The notes under the pieces: generated by a model
What the model was told of the DNA's origin: nothing
The model's database searches: none
Seen by the model: the letters and a program-made list of their open reading frames with translations, nothing else
Part shown: piece by piece, positions 10,581-22,800 of the stretch
Numbering within the stretch: the stretch's first letter is position 1
How the letters are laid out: every line of letters begins with the position of its first letter
Origin: Parastagonospora avenae f. sp. tritici 18332-5
Taxonomy: Eukaryota; Ascomycota; Dothideomycetes; Pleosporales; Phaeosphaeriaceae
Direction: 5' to 3'
Length of the DNA: 64,000 nt
NCBI GenBank assembly: GCA_022559985.1
Contig: JAFJTR010000042.1
Coordinates: 1 to 64,000, forward strand
Made by a program: the position numbers and the translations under genes

Positions 10581-13241
10581 GTTGCGTCGGCGCCAGGTGC
10601 GGGCGGGCGACAATCAGACGCAATGGGGCAGATGCGGGCGGGATAGTCGAGCCCGCAGCGAGGGCGATGTTGCAGCAGGAGGGCGTGAAGGCGAGCGCAA
10701 CACTGTTCTGCGGTCTGGCGGTGGGCTCGGTGCGGCAATGGCCAAAAGTGTCGCGAGAGCGCACCGCAAGTCTTTGACGTCGAGCTGTGTAACGTGATAG
10801 GCGTCGTCGCGCAGTGCCCACGGCGAATGTGCAACTCGAATAGGGAAACCTCAGGACAACGATGAAGAGACTCGGCAGTGCGCAGTCTGAACACTCCGGT
10901 CTCCAGCTTCGACGGTCCCTCAATCGCTAGCGGCAGACGACTACTGATGCTTGACAGGGGGTGCTCGGAAGAGCACAGGACAGACGCTGCGCCAAACGCC
11001 GCCTTCTAGCGAGTCGCGGCCTGGAGTGCCTGAGCGAGCCCTGGGCGCTGAGAACGTCTGCTCTGTGCCTGCAAGAATAGACGGGAAATGCGAGGGATGC
11101 TGACATTGACGCCATCCGCGCGTGGCGGGCAGTGAACTGTGAAGCTCAAGACTCAAGAGATCGCCAGACGCGGCCGACGAATCATGGCGAGCTACCACAC
11201 GAGCCATCAACACCAGCGGCCACCACTTCAGCCTGCGTTTGACTTCTAAAACACTTCCGGCCAGGACCCTTGCCAAGCCAGCCCTCCACACCAACGACGG
11301 CGCATGCCCACTGGTCTGGCCATATCAGCACAATATCCTTTCGCCGACTCAGGCTTCAGCGTTGTTGTCAGCGACCAGCTGCAGCTCCCCAAGATCTGCG
11401 GCGAAGTCGATCAAGCGCCTGCCCCTAATTCCGGCTTAATCGACATTGATAGGCTCGTGTAGAAGAGCACGGCATGGCGACCACCAAGCCAGATGCTGCA
11501 GCCGACAGAGTCTACCCCTCAAACGCCTCTTGGAATACATGCGAGCATATGGCCCAGCCCAACACACGGCCTTCACTACGCCACCTTCAGCGTGCGCTTT
11601 GCCTCGACTGTGCGCCAAGCCCAACCTACGCTGCGCTGCAGGTACGCGGCCGAGTGACATGCTTGTGGGGACAAGCAACCACCATGGCATCGTCCACTGT
11701 TCTACCGCACAACGTCGCGACACGTGTTCCGTCAATGCGACACTGGGCAGCAAACATCTACCAACACAGGAAATTGAAGCACTGGTTTCATCACGTCACC
11801 CAACAGCTTACCTCATCCTGACGCGGTTTCATCGTCCCGCCGTCACAATCAGTAAGGCAGACCAGTATGCGTGCGCGTCTAAATGAATGGAAATAATGTC
11901 GACCAAACACCCTCAATCAACTCACGACAGCAGTTCCGTGAGCCACAATTTGAGACCGGCTCACGGGCTTGTTTCATCGTACCGCTTGGTACCTGGTAAG
12001 GATCCGCGTTCTCGGCTTATTCTTCGCTTCAGGCAGGCACACATGTCAAAACGCCAACTGCGACAAACGAGGCTTTCACCCATGTCAAGTAACCATGTAC
12101 GACCTGCCAAAACCGTGCCACCTCATTGTACCTCCATGCTATTATCTAGCCAACATGCCAGCTCGCGCGAAATAGTACTCTTTACTGTGCAATAGCGGGA
12201 CGACCGACCCTACTTTCGGCCGCTCGGTGACGAGTCAATTCAACCTGATCTCGCCGCCGCATCGCCCCATGAGTCGTTTGTTTGATCGGCGAAGCGAGCC
12301 GTTCTGATCTCCGCCCCATGCGCATCGTATTCGTCTTGAGTCAAGGGAAAAGATTTCGGCACTCTGCTGGACGCTTTGATCGCGATTGTACGTTCCGAGT
12401 CAAGGGCTTTCGATTAGCATCTGCACAGCGGTCGTGCGCACCGTGGGTGTTCTTAAATATACCAACACAAGTGATCTTGCGCCATCCCGTCAGGTTTCAG
12501 ACGGAAGAGCTGCGCCGATGTTGCAACGAAAATAGTTACATGGGAAGACGGTTGCTTACTGTGCAGCTCTACCACCAGATTTCACGTCTTTTGGCGGCAC
12601 TCAGAGGAAGTGAACTTCTTAACTCATCTGCTTTCAAGATGGATCTGACTCTCCAATCTAGCCGTCAGTCCTTGACTTCTGCTATTCGACTAATATATAC
12701 GAATATAGCGAACTCACGAAAATGCTTCCGCTGGGCATCAAAACTTAAATATAAGCGGCATCGTCAATTCTCATCAAGCAATCGCCCTTTGAACTACCAA
12801 TCGACGCATTCTCTTGGTCTGTGAAGCGCAGAGACCAGGGGCGCTTTGTACTACTGAAGTCGCTCGTCCATACCCGACTTCCACCTTCTTCAATCACGTG
12901 AGCTACGCCGGAGCTGGCTCCGCGGCCATGCACCTTCCATGTCATTTCATCACGAAGCCATCCTTCTTGGGCATGTCTTTGGCTGGATATGCCACCGGGT
13001 GTCAGTTGTAGTGGGGCTAACACATCATCAAAAAAGCTACCCCGCCTCAACGGCTATATGTGGATGGAGCTCTGCGTGGGGGTATTTAAGCATCACCTTT
13101 GGGCTTGATTGTCTGTTTCCTCCTTTTCTCTACCAATTCATCGACCTGAGTCTCAGATTCACTTTTCCATCCGTACTCAATCGTCCCCAGTCTTTGCTTG
13201 AGAAGACCTGCTAATGACTTCGTAGATACTCAACACCCAGT
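10581..13241. other. Long divergent intergenic region (RhoGAP / THI4)
   Basis: About 2.7 kb between divergent starts. It carries the promoter and probably a long 5' leader of the RhoGAP gene and the promoter of THI4. Several 60-180-codon open frames occur on both strands (for example 12282-12824 +), but none shows a recognisable domain or credible splice context, so I call no gene. Confidence 0.45.
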
Positions 13242-13522
13242 ATGGCACCCACGATGCAAGGCACTGTCTGCACGCGGGCATTATCCAATCTCCATCAAGG
13301 TATATTAGCTAAGTATACGCATGAACCGGTGTTCGTCTTCAGTGTACTATTCTCTTTCATTCGAAGCTCTTGCAGACAATGGCAGTGGACAGTTGCTGGA
13401 TTCGATCTGAGATTATACGGTCATAACTTGATCTGGATAATACCAGCGCAAGGACATGCTCTTGCTTCCATCTCCTCTGATGAGGATAGTCTTAACAAGT
13501 TGTAGGCCTAGCTTTCCCCTGA
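13242..13522 (+). CDS. Riboswitch-controlled upstream ORF in the THI4 leader
   Basis: ATG at 13242 starts a uORF in the THI4 5' leader. If the intron 13300-13505 (donor CAAG|gtatat, acceptor ttgtag|GCC) is removed, the uORF encodes 24 residues and stops at 13520-13522, twelve bases before the THI4 ATG. If the intron is kept, the same frame reads through the whole TPP aptamer and ends at 13505, where its TAG stop is the acceptor itself (87 codons). In known fungal TPP riboswitch genes, uORF-containing splice forms reduce main-ORF translation when thiamine is plentiful. Which isoform dominates here cannot be read from the sequence. Confidence 0.55.
13317..13461 (+). promoter_or_regulatory. Eukaryotic TPP riboswitch aptamer in the THI4 5' leader intron
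   Basis: The two signature halves are present: CTGAGATTATACGGTCATA (13407 on) and ACTTGATCTGGATAATACC followed by AGCG (13426 on). P1 can form between GCATG (about 13319-13323) and CATGC (about 13455-13459). P2 forms between ACCG (about 13325) and CGGT (about 13418), next to a GGTG box. P3 is long, as in other fungal THI elements. The aptamer lies inside the putative intron 13300-13505. The donor GGTAT (13299-13303) is complementary to ATACC in P4/P5 (13440-13444), the arrangement described for Neurospora NMT1, where free aptamer masks a 5' splice site and TPP releases it. Confidence 0.9.
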
Positions 13523-13534
13523 ACAACATTCAGC

Positions 13535-14573
13535 ATGTCTCCTCCTGCTGCTACCTTCGACATTCCCGTCGTCAACACTGGCAATGGCTTGAGCCTGAAG
13601 AAGGACTTCGCTGTCAAGCCCGCTACGAGTGGCGTGGCTAAGTCTCTGGCAGAGATCGAGCACAACTGGGAGCAGTTCACCTTCGCCCCCATCCGCGAGT
13701 CACAGGTTTCGCGTGCCATGACCCGTCGCTACTTCAATGACTTGGACACCTACGCCGAGTCTGACGTTGTCATCATCGGTGCCGGATCCTGTGGTCTCAG
13801 TGCGGCGTACACGCTCGCCTCCAAGCGTCCCGACCTCAAGATCGCCATGGTCGAGGCTGGTGTCGCTCCCGGTGGCGGTGCCTGGCTCGGTGGCCAGCTC
13901 TTCAGTGCCATGGTCATGCGCAAGCCGGCCGAGCTCTTCTTGAACGAGATTGGCGTGCCGTACGAGGACGAGGGTGACTTTGTCGTTGTCAAGCATGCTG
14001 CCCTGTTCACTTCGACTCTGATGAGCAAGGTGCTGAACTTCCACAACGTCAAACTGTTCAACGCTACTGCGGTGGAGGACCTGATCACTCGACCTGCTCC
14101 CACCTCCAGCGACCCGAACGCCGTTCGTATTGCCGGCGTGGTCACCAACTGGACTCTTGTCTCGATGCATCACGATGGTCGGTACTTGTTCACCTCTTGA
14201 TGGGACACCCCGCTAACGTGAACCAGACCAATCCTGCATGGACCCCAACACCATCAACGCACCCCTCATCATCTCCACGACTGGCCACGACGGTCCCTTC
14301 GGCGCTTTCAGCGTCAAGCGCCTCGTCTCCATGCAGCAGCTGCCCCAGCTCGGCGGCATGCGCGGCCTCGACATGCGCACTGCCGAAGACGCCATTGTCA
14401 AGCGTACCCGCGAGGTGGTTCCTGGTCTGATTGTTGGCGGTATGGAACTCAGTGAGGTTGATGGCGCCAACCGCATGGGCCCTACATTTGGAGCCATGGT
14501 CCTCAGCGGCGTCAAGGCTGCCGAGGAGGCTATTGGTGTCTGGGATGAGAGGAAGGCTCAGAACGACGAGTAG
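13535..14573 (+). CDS. THI4: Thiamine thiazole synthase Thi4
   Basis: Makes the adenylated thiazole precursor of thiamine from NAD+ and glycine, with iron. In the eukaryotic enzyme the sulfur comes from its own active-site cysteine, so each molecule turns over once. Exons 13535-14177 and 14227-14573; 329 residues. A Rossmann FAD/NAD-type motif (DVVIIGAGSCGLSAAYTLA) is followed by EAGVAPGGGAWLGGQLFSAM. The splice recreates HHDDQSCMDPNTINAP, which contains the sulfide-donating Cys (yeast Cys205 position). The C-terminus has GGMELSEVDGANRMGPTFGAM. Length and motifs match the suicide-type Thi4. The 5' leader carries the TPP riboswitch, so repression by thiamine is expected. Confidence 0.97.
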
Positions 14574-15058
14574 GCTTGATTGCGCTACACATGGACTGTC
14601 GCTACTGCCGTCCGATACGCGAAGTGACTATAATAATGCAAGCCACTCTGTCAATTTCAATCTAACCGTGTCTGCCCCGTGAGACCTACGTCTATGCCCG
14701 CTCTGCACCTACAATATAAGCTGATAGCCGTTGAGAGGTACGCGCATTGTAAATTGCCAGAGGAGCCTAGATATATACACACCTATAAGACCATCTACCT
14801 GATTCTAAAAAGATCTATGAACATATACAGGCTACATTATCGCCTTTTTTATTTAGAAAGGGCAGCCACGAATTTTGCCGGCACATGCGTAGGTGGTGGC
14901 AGCGTTCTGAAGTCTGACACGCTGGTCCATGCAGCGTCATACAGGGCACGGTTGTCAAGGGCACGGCGGTCTAGCGCGACCCACTAACAACGCTTGAATC
15001 ACCTGTAGTTGTAAACAGCACCCCATCCGTATGCCCCGCAACACCAACACACATCACA
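14574..15058. other. Intergenic, THI4 3' end and STU1 promoter
   Basis: AT-rich with no coding pattern. Nothing else seen. Confidence 0.55.
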
Positions 15059-18000
15059 ATGCCGGACATGCTGGAGCAGACGAATGCGCTCCTGGCGGCG
15101 CTGAAGAAGCCGTCTACGAATGTCGACCAGCGATTGCAACTATTTAGCAATGTCAAGTCCAACATCAAGCACAACCGCGTTCCCGAAGAGTGTCAGGCTC
15201 CTATCTTTGAGTGCATCCGCATTGCCATCAGCGCCACCACGTCGGCCACGCTTGTCTCGACGGGCTTTTCCACGCTGAGCCATTTCATTAAGAGACTCCA
15301 ATTGCAACGAGAGACTGCTGTCATAACATCACAGTCTTCTAAGCTGTGCTCGCTGCTGCTGGACAAGCTGGGCGATGCGCGCGAGAGCCACCGCAGCGCC
15401 TCGCTCCAGATCCTCGCAGACCTGCACCCGCTATGTCCCGTAGAGGTCGAGACTCTGATCCACAATGCCATGAAGGGCACGAACGCGCGCGCCAAAGACA
15501 CGTCAATGACATGGGTCGTTAAGGTCCGTCTCCAGCGAGAAGCGCGACCGTGACGGCATGTGATGTTAATGTGTGAATAGATGAACCAGACCGAGAACCT
15601 ACCTTTCCGCGCCTACTCGGCACAGATGATTGCCAACCTCGAAGACGCGGACGCAGGCGTGCGCGACACTGCTAAGCACGCCGTCGTAGATCTCTTCACG
15701 AGCGCGCCAGAACACGCAAAGGCAAACCTCAAGAAGCAGCTTGTGGCCACGAATGTTCGCAAAGCAATTGCGACCTTTATTACCGCGCACCTGGACGGCG
15801 CAGCCACTGCAGTTGCACATGAAGAGATGCCTCCTCCACCACCGGCTGCGAGAGAACGACCGCTACCCACGCAACGAGCGCAGACACTTCAACCCGACCA
15901 TGGCATCGCAGACGTGTTAGCAGCCGAACAGCCTCCGCCAACCGAAGCCGTCACAATGGACCCCATACACATCTACACACAACGCGAGCTCGAAGACATT
16001 TTCCGCGACATGGCGCCGCCGTTCGAAGGCAGGGAGTCGGAGGGAAACTGGCTGGCGCGAGACAAGAACACTACAAAGCTCAGGCGCATACTGATGGGGA
16101 ATGCGCCGGCAGAGTTCCCCGGAGCTTTTGTCGCAGGCATCAAGTCGCTTCTAGAGGGCATATTGAAAGTGGCCAACACTCTGCGTACGACCATGTCGAC
16201 AAATGGCTGCCAGCTGGTGCAAGAGCTTGCGAAGACGCTCCGACATGCCATCGATCCTTGGGTAGAGATTCTCCTACAATGTTTCATCAAGATGTGCGCA
16301 GCAACGAAGAACATTGCAGCGCAGAACGGCAATGTCACGGTAGAGGCTATCATCTCGAACGTGTCTTACAACAACCGCATCTTGCAGCACGTTTCCTTCG
16401 CCGGCCAGGACAAGAATGTACAGCCACGAACGCACTCCGCGAGCTGGGTCAAGACCTTGATCCGGAAGCACAAGGCGCACGTTGAGCACTCGGGTGGACT
16501 AGATACCCTGGAGAAGATCATTCGCAAGGGTGTCACCGACGCCAACCCCAAGGTGCGCGAGGCCTATCGTAGCACGTACTGGACATTCGCCCTGGTGTGG
16601 CCGCAAAGAGCTGAAGCCATGTTTGAGACTTTGGAGAAGCGTGAAAAGACGGCGCTGGAAAAAGATCCCAACAACCCAAATGCTTCCCTTACATCGTCTC
16701 AGAGTAGTGCGGTCTCCTCGTTTTCAAAGTCCGTTGGGGCTGGAGCAGCACGAAATGCTCTGAAGGAGAAGATTGCCGAACAACGAAGAGCTAAGATGGC
16801 AGCTTCGAAAGTGCCTGAACGGCCCATGTCTGCTGCTGCAACCTACTCGCCCGTCAAATCGGCATCGACAAAGTCTTTGAGCGCTAGGACCGCCTCGACC
16901 GCCTCGACCGCTTCCAACGGTCCTGCACGGCCACCGTCAGCCATGTCCGGAGAGTCGACCAAGTCAGCGCTGAAGAACTCGTCGGGTACTGGCTCGTTGA
17001 TGAGTGGAACGGTGCGCCGTCCAATCCGACGCCCAGAGCTGAGCAGGCCAGCAACGGCAGATCCATATGCTGTCCGCCGTGCTGGGAACGGCAAGACAAC
17101 GCCATCGATGACCCCAGAGAAGACACCAGCTGTGACCACAACGAAGAAGTCTGTCGCACCAAAGAGTAGTGTCCGGCCTCGAGCACAAACACAGAACAGC
17201 CCCAACGTGAGCCCAATACGGAGCAAGTCCAGGCTCGGACAAAGTACAACTGTCCAGAAAACTGCGAGTGCGAGCTCTAGACAGGCTAGTCCTGCACCGA
17301 GTGTATCAAAGGATGAAGACCTGGAATTGACAATAGTGAAGCCTTTTGTGCGATCTCAGAGCCACCATGACCCTGGTACTATTCCGTTCCGCCAACGGAA
17401 TGGACTTGATAAGAGCGCTGTCTTTGACAACGAAAGTGTTGTGTCAGGGGACGAAGACAACTTCACCATGGTCATTCCAAATCTGGCGCGGCCAACAGCA
17501 CAAGCCAGTCACCACACACCGCCAAAGACCAACTCTCCAAGCCATCTGTCAGCTCCCAGCCCGCGTGCATCAATGCTGCGGAGTCCAAAGTCTATGGGCG
17601 ACATCAACGGCTTTGGCTTCCGGTCATCAACGCGTAGCCCCCGTGTGCGTTCTCCTGACCGACCAAGCACGCGCGGTACCGATGCTCAGGAAGAAGTCCA
17701 AGTCTTCGAAGATCCTTTCGTAGGCGATGAGCCTGCCGCAGTCGAGCACGAGGGAGAGAAGCCAGTGCTTGGCGAACTACCTATCAACGAGAAGAACATC
17801 GAACGCAGGCCGAGCAATGAGAGCATTTCCAGCGACACCGTCATGGGCAATGCGAGCGAAGACCGCCCTCGAGGCCATCACAAGACCACAAGCACCGGCA
17901 GCGTACTTTATGCTGAAAGCAACGATACTAGTAATGCCGAAGTACTGAAGAACAGGCAACTGCTTGCAAGTGGCATCAAGAAGATCGAGAGCCGTACTGT

Positions 18001-18757
18001 CGAGTCCCACATGTTCCGTCGCATGCAGGATATGATCAGGTCAAACCACGAGATCTGGGGCGCAAATGACGAGAACTTCGGTCGCCTGCTTCTTGCTTGC
18101 CTGGACTTCCTCGAGGTACCTACCGAAGAACTGAAGACAACATCGATGAAGGCAGCAAACCTGAAAGTGCAGGCTCTGGCGACCATCCGCGCCATGCTAT
18201 CTCTGTATCGAAAAGAGACTGCCAAGTACTTCTCCCGAGTACTCTGCACAGTCCTGCAGACCAAGGCACAGTACGAGAACACATCGCACATCGCCATCGA
18301 CCTCGAAACCACCGCCGAAGAGATCGTCCGATACGGCCAAACCTCCGACTGCCTCAACGCCGTCCTCGCCCTCATCGAAGATCTCCCCTCATCCACACCC
18401 ACCTCCTCTCCCAGCTCCAAATCCTCCCTCACCTCCCTCCCGGGCGCTGGCCAGACCCGCACCGCAACCATGTCCCTCAGCACGCTCGCCTCCCTGATCC
18501 AAATCAGCGGCGCAAAAAACATCACCCTCTCCCCCGACCAGACCTCGCGCCTCGGCAAGCTCGCCGTCCGCTGCATGGACGACCAGGACGCCGACGTGCG
18601 CAAGGCAAACATCGAGTTCTGCATCGCCCTGCACGAGCGTATCGCGGCGCCCGCGGGCGAGCAGGAGAACGATGGCTTTTGGAGAGCAGTAGCGGGTGCG
18701 CGTGAACAGCATCTTAACCTGCTCACGTATTATTTGGCGAAGAGGAGGGCGGCTTAG
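15059..18757 (+). CDS. STU1: CLASP-family microtubule-stabilising protein Stu1
   Basis: Promotes microtubule rescue and spindle stability at plus ends and kinetochores. Exons 15059-15523 and 15581-18757; 1,213 residues, with the intron after TWVVK and exon 2 starting MNQTENLPFRAY. The N-terminal TOG-like HEAT repeats (ALLAALKKPSTNVDQRLQLF, then DKLGDARESHRSASLQILADL) are followed by the CLASP_N domain (about residues 300-550, EALRHAIDPWVEILLQ-type helices; seen here as LAKTLRHAIDPWVEILLQCF and NPKVREAYRSTYWTFALVWP). A Ser/Thr/Arg/Pro-rich basic linker (about 580-850), typical of microtubule lattice binding, leads to a C-terminal helical domain ending YYLAKRRAA. The last exon is long and unbroken. 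Confidence 0.9.
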
Positions 18758-19663
18758 GGGGCTGTTCTGCCGTTTCGGGGGAAGAAGTGGTGGAATGAAC
18801 AGGTGCGGATTCGGAGGTGGATGGAGGAGTATTGCTGATTGAGACGCCTTTATTCGTCTGTATACTGGAGTTCTGAGTGGGAACTGGGGGCGTTTGGGCG
18901 AGAAAAGTAGGATTGTCGGCTTCGCTGCTGCTGTTTTTCTTTCGGTCATGGTCATGGGTCTCGGCTACTTTGTCACTCCTACATGTTCGTCTGATTCTTG
19001 TCATTGCTGGTGCAATTACAACTTGTATTTGTAGTGTCGATTTAATTCAGTTCGAGATATCTTTTCTTCCAAAACCTTTTTCACTTGAACGGGAATGTGA
19101 GTCTGACATGCAGTGGCGACGCGAACTATTTCTCTTGGCCAAAATATTGTCCTGAATAGGAAAGGCTGCGAAGGCAGATGACCGCCGATGAAGTTCTCAG
19201 TTTGGTGTAGTATGCTTGTATGGCTTACCTGCTGCCCTGCAGAGATGTTCACTCGGCGTCGCAAAGTCGGTGTGTAAACTGGACCGCAGGCGCACCGACA
19301 TCCGCCTTCTCACTACGTGAATGCCACTCGTTCACATTCGTTCGTCCCAGCCAACACAGCACTGCGCTTCCTACATGCCGTTTCAGCAATCGAGCTACTT
19401 ATTTGAAAAGCACACATCTCCCCAAAAGATCCTTCCACACACACAAGTGATGCGTGCTGAGTTGGGAAGGTCGACTTTAACTTCGCGTTCTCTCGCTCGA
19501 TTAGGAAATCTCGCATTCACTAAGTTAGCGGCGCGGCGCGGGACGCCGCCGTTTCCCATGCCAGCATTTTCGCTTACAACGATGTAACTTATTTCCCGAC
19601 GACTACGCTTTTGGATCAGAATCTGCGAGATCCAAGACCCCTGTGTCTTGGCAGGCCAAGCAG
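18758..19663. other. Intergenic, STU1 3' end and distal ABC transporter promoter
   Basis: No gene recognised. The STU1 stop is followed by T-rich 3' sequence. The rest precedes the duplicated promoter element at 19664. Confidence 0.5.
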
Positions 19664-19757
19664 GCATCCATATTTGGTACCAATCAGGGCTTGTGTTGAG
19701 CGAGGGAGAGGCATCCACATTTGGAACCAATCAGGGCTTGTGTTGAGCGAGGGAGAG
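19664..19757 (+). repeat. 47-bp tandem duplication with two CCAAT boxes in the ABC transporter promoter
   Basis: Two adjacent 47-bp copies (19664-19710 and 19711-19757) both begin GCATCCA and end GCGAGGGAGAG. They differ at only two positions that I can see (tat/cac and gta/gaa). Each contains CCAATCAG, the core of the HAP/CBC-binding CCAAT box. The duplication ends about 14 bp before a TATA box and about 115 bp before the transporter ATG. Confidence 0.85.
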
Positions 19758-19770
19758 GGTGCTTACCTGG

Positions 19771-19780
19771 GTATAAAAGA
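19771..19780 (+). promoter_or_regulatory. TATA box of the ABC transporter gene
   Basis: GTATAAAAGA lies about 100 bp upstream of the ATG at 19872 and directly after the tandem CCAAT duplication, a normal spacing for a TATA-driven fungal promoter. Confidence 0.6.
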
Positions 19781-19871
19781 GGCACTAGCCACAGAGGCTG
19801 ATAGGGGCATCAAACCTTTACTTCTGTTGCTCATGGCAGCTTTGTTTTAATTCCAAATATTCGTCGTTGTT

Positions 19872-22800
19872 ATGGAGAAGTCCGGTGCTCAACAGCCACC
19901 TGCGACTACGGCGGGAGCTGAGTCGGCTGCGCTGCCGACTCAACTTCTTGAGGCTGGCACGAAGCAGAAAGGCGCAAAGTCAGACAGTATCAACAATGGC
20001 GCGAAGACGGTTGAGAAGAAGCCTGAGAGTGGATTGGGGAGTTACTTCGTAAGTGTCTCGCTTCTTGATTTGAGATGGGAAGCTGACAGTGGAATGCTAG
20101 CGCGTCTTCGCATACGGGACGAAACTTGACTTCATACTAATTGGAGTATGCTGTTTGACTTCGATTGGGTCAGGGGTCGCTACGCCGTTGATGAATGTGG
20201 TTTTTGGTGCGTACAAGCACCCACTCGATTAATTAATAGGAGCTGATGCGTAGTAGGACAATTGGTTGGCGTCTTCACCGAGTACTTCATACCAGGCACG
20301 ACAATCACTCAATCCGAGTTCCAAGCGGAGATCAACAAACTGGCGCTGTACATGGTGTACTTGTTCATCGGCAAGTTTGTGCTCTCGTACTTGGCCATGG
20401 TAAGTAACCGCATCATCTACGCGTCGTATCGTTACTGATACAACTTTCAGATCACCATCCGCATCAGCGGTCTCCGCCTATCCGCTGCCCTACGTCTAGC
20501 CTACCTCCGCGCCCTCTTCGCCCAACCTGTCAGCATCATCGACACCATCAGTCCCGGCAAAGTCTCCACACGCATCACCACATCCTCCAACACCGTCCAA
20601 CTAGGCGTCTCGCAACACTTCGCCATGCTATTCCAATCCCTCGCCTTCGTAATCGGCCTGTACGTCGTCGCCTTCATCAAAAGCTGGCTCCTCACCCTCG
20701 TCGCCTCTACGTCTCTCCCCTTCATCCTCGTTGTGTATAGCGCCCTCGTCCCGCCGTTCATCCGCATTCACAACGTCACCGAGAAACACCACGGCGACGC
20801 GTCCGCCATGGCGTTTGAAATGTTCTCATCCATACGCATCGTCGTGGCTTTCGGTGCCGAAGCTAAGTTGGCACGACAACATGAGAAAATGCTGGACCAA
20901 GCTGTTGCGAACGAGAGAAAAGCGGCGCCGCTCATGGGCCTGATGATGGCGCCGTCAATGATGGCCATGTACGGCACCTTCGCCATCTCATTTTGGTTCG
21001 GCATCAAGCAGTTAAACGAGGGCAAAATCGCAAACGTCGGTGAAATCACCGTCGTGCTGTTCTCCGTCATGATGGCCGTGCAATACATCGGCCGCGTCGC
21101 GAGTCCCATCATGGCGATTACGAAAGCAGCCTCCGCTGCGGCTGAGCTATTCGATACTATCGACGCTCCTGTCCCGAATATCGCTGGGCTGCGCGATCCA
21201 GACGTCAGCGCCGACGCAGATATTTCGTTTGAGAATGTGGCGTTTTCGTATCCTAGTAGGCCGGATGTGGAGATTCTTGGGGGGCTGGATTTGAGGTTTG
21301 AGAAAGGGCGGGTTACGGCGATTGTTGGGCCGTCGGGGTCTGGGAAATCGACGGTCGTGGGGCTTGTGCAGAGGTGGTATGAGTTACTTGGAACTACGGC
21401 TTTGCTGAAGGAGGAAGAGAAGGCGATTGGGAAGGACGCTGGTGGTGAAGAAACAACGATGAAGAAGAAATGGTATCATAAACCGGACAAGCCGGTGGAA
21501 GACAAGACACCGAAGGCCGCGTACGAAGAGGCGGAAGAAGACAAGGAAGTCGACGATGGACCAAACACATGCACCGGTACAGTCAGAATTGGTGGAACCG
21601 ATCTGCGCGAAGTCGACCTCAAGTGGTGGCGCTCACAAATCGGCCTTGTGCAGCAAGAACCATTCCTATTCAACGACACGCTGTACAACAACATCATCTA
21701 TGGTCTTTGCGGAACGAAGTACCAAGATCTACTCAAGGAAGAGAAGATGAAGATGGTCGAGGAAGCGTGTCGCGAGGCCTACGCAGAAGAATTCATATCA
21801 CGACTACCAGAAGGCTACGAGACGCGCGTGGGAGAAAGTGGCATCAAGCTCTCTGGCGGCCAACGTCAACGTATAGCAATCGCACGAAGCATCATCAAGC
21901 AGCCGCCGATCTTAATCCTCGACGAAGCGACCAGCGCGATAGATGTGCGAACCGAACGCATCGTACAAAAAGCGCTCGATCGCGTATCGAAGGACAGGAC
22001 TACTATTGTTATTGCCCATCGTCTCTCTACCATACGACGAGCCGACAAGATTGTGGTCTTGCGACAAGGCAAACTTGTCGAACAAGGCACCCACGAAGAG
22101 TTGGTGGCCATTGAGACGGGCGTGTATCGAGGTTTAGTCACTGCCCAGAACATTGCCATGGAAGCAGAAGAAGATGACGTCCAAGGACCCAGAATCGAGA
22201 AGATCGCTTCCGTTGAGAGCGGAAAGTCGATCATGGATGAGCGAGCCAGCCACACCTCAATTGAAGACCCAGAATATAAGCCTGTCGGATTTTTCAACAG
22301 CTTCGGACGCCTGCTGTACGAACAGCGCAATCACTGGGTTCTCTACAGCATCGCTGTGATCGGTATCATGGCAGCCGGTGCAGTCTATCCCATCCAAGCA
22401 TACCTTTTCGCCTTCATGATCCAAGTCTTTACCTTCACCGGCGCGCGACTCACCAAAGAAGGAAATTTCTGGGCAGGCATGTTCGGCGTGCTAGCAGCTG
22501 GCTGCGGCGTAGCCTACTTCGTCCTCGGTGTCGCATCACATCTGATTTCCATCGCCGTCACGCGTCATTACCGCCAACAATACCTGAGCAACATGATCCG
22601 CAAACGCATATCTTTTTTCGATGAGACACGCCACAGCCCTGGCTCACTGACATCTCAATTGAGCTCTGACTGTACATCGCTGCAGCAACTCATGTCGACC
22701 GAAATGTCCTTCGCACTCATCGGTGTAGTCAACATGCTCGGCTCCACCATCATCGCCTTCGTGTACGGCTGGAAGCTATGTCTCGTGGGACTTTTCTCCG

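Noticed and set aside
12282..12824. 180-codon open frame upstream of THI4
   Set aside because: No domain or splice logic, and in promoter territory; such lengths occur by chance at this base composition.
17908..18726. 272-codon frame antisense to STU1
   Set aside because: Ser/Arg-rich complement of the CLASP coding strand; no independent signal.
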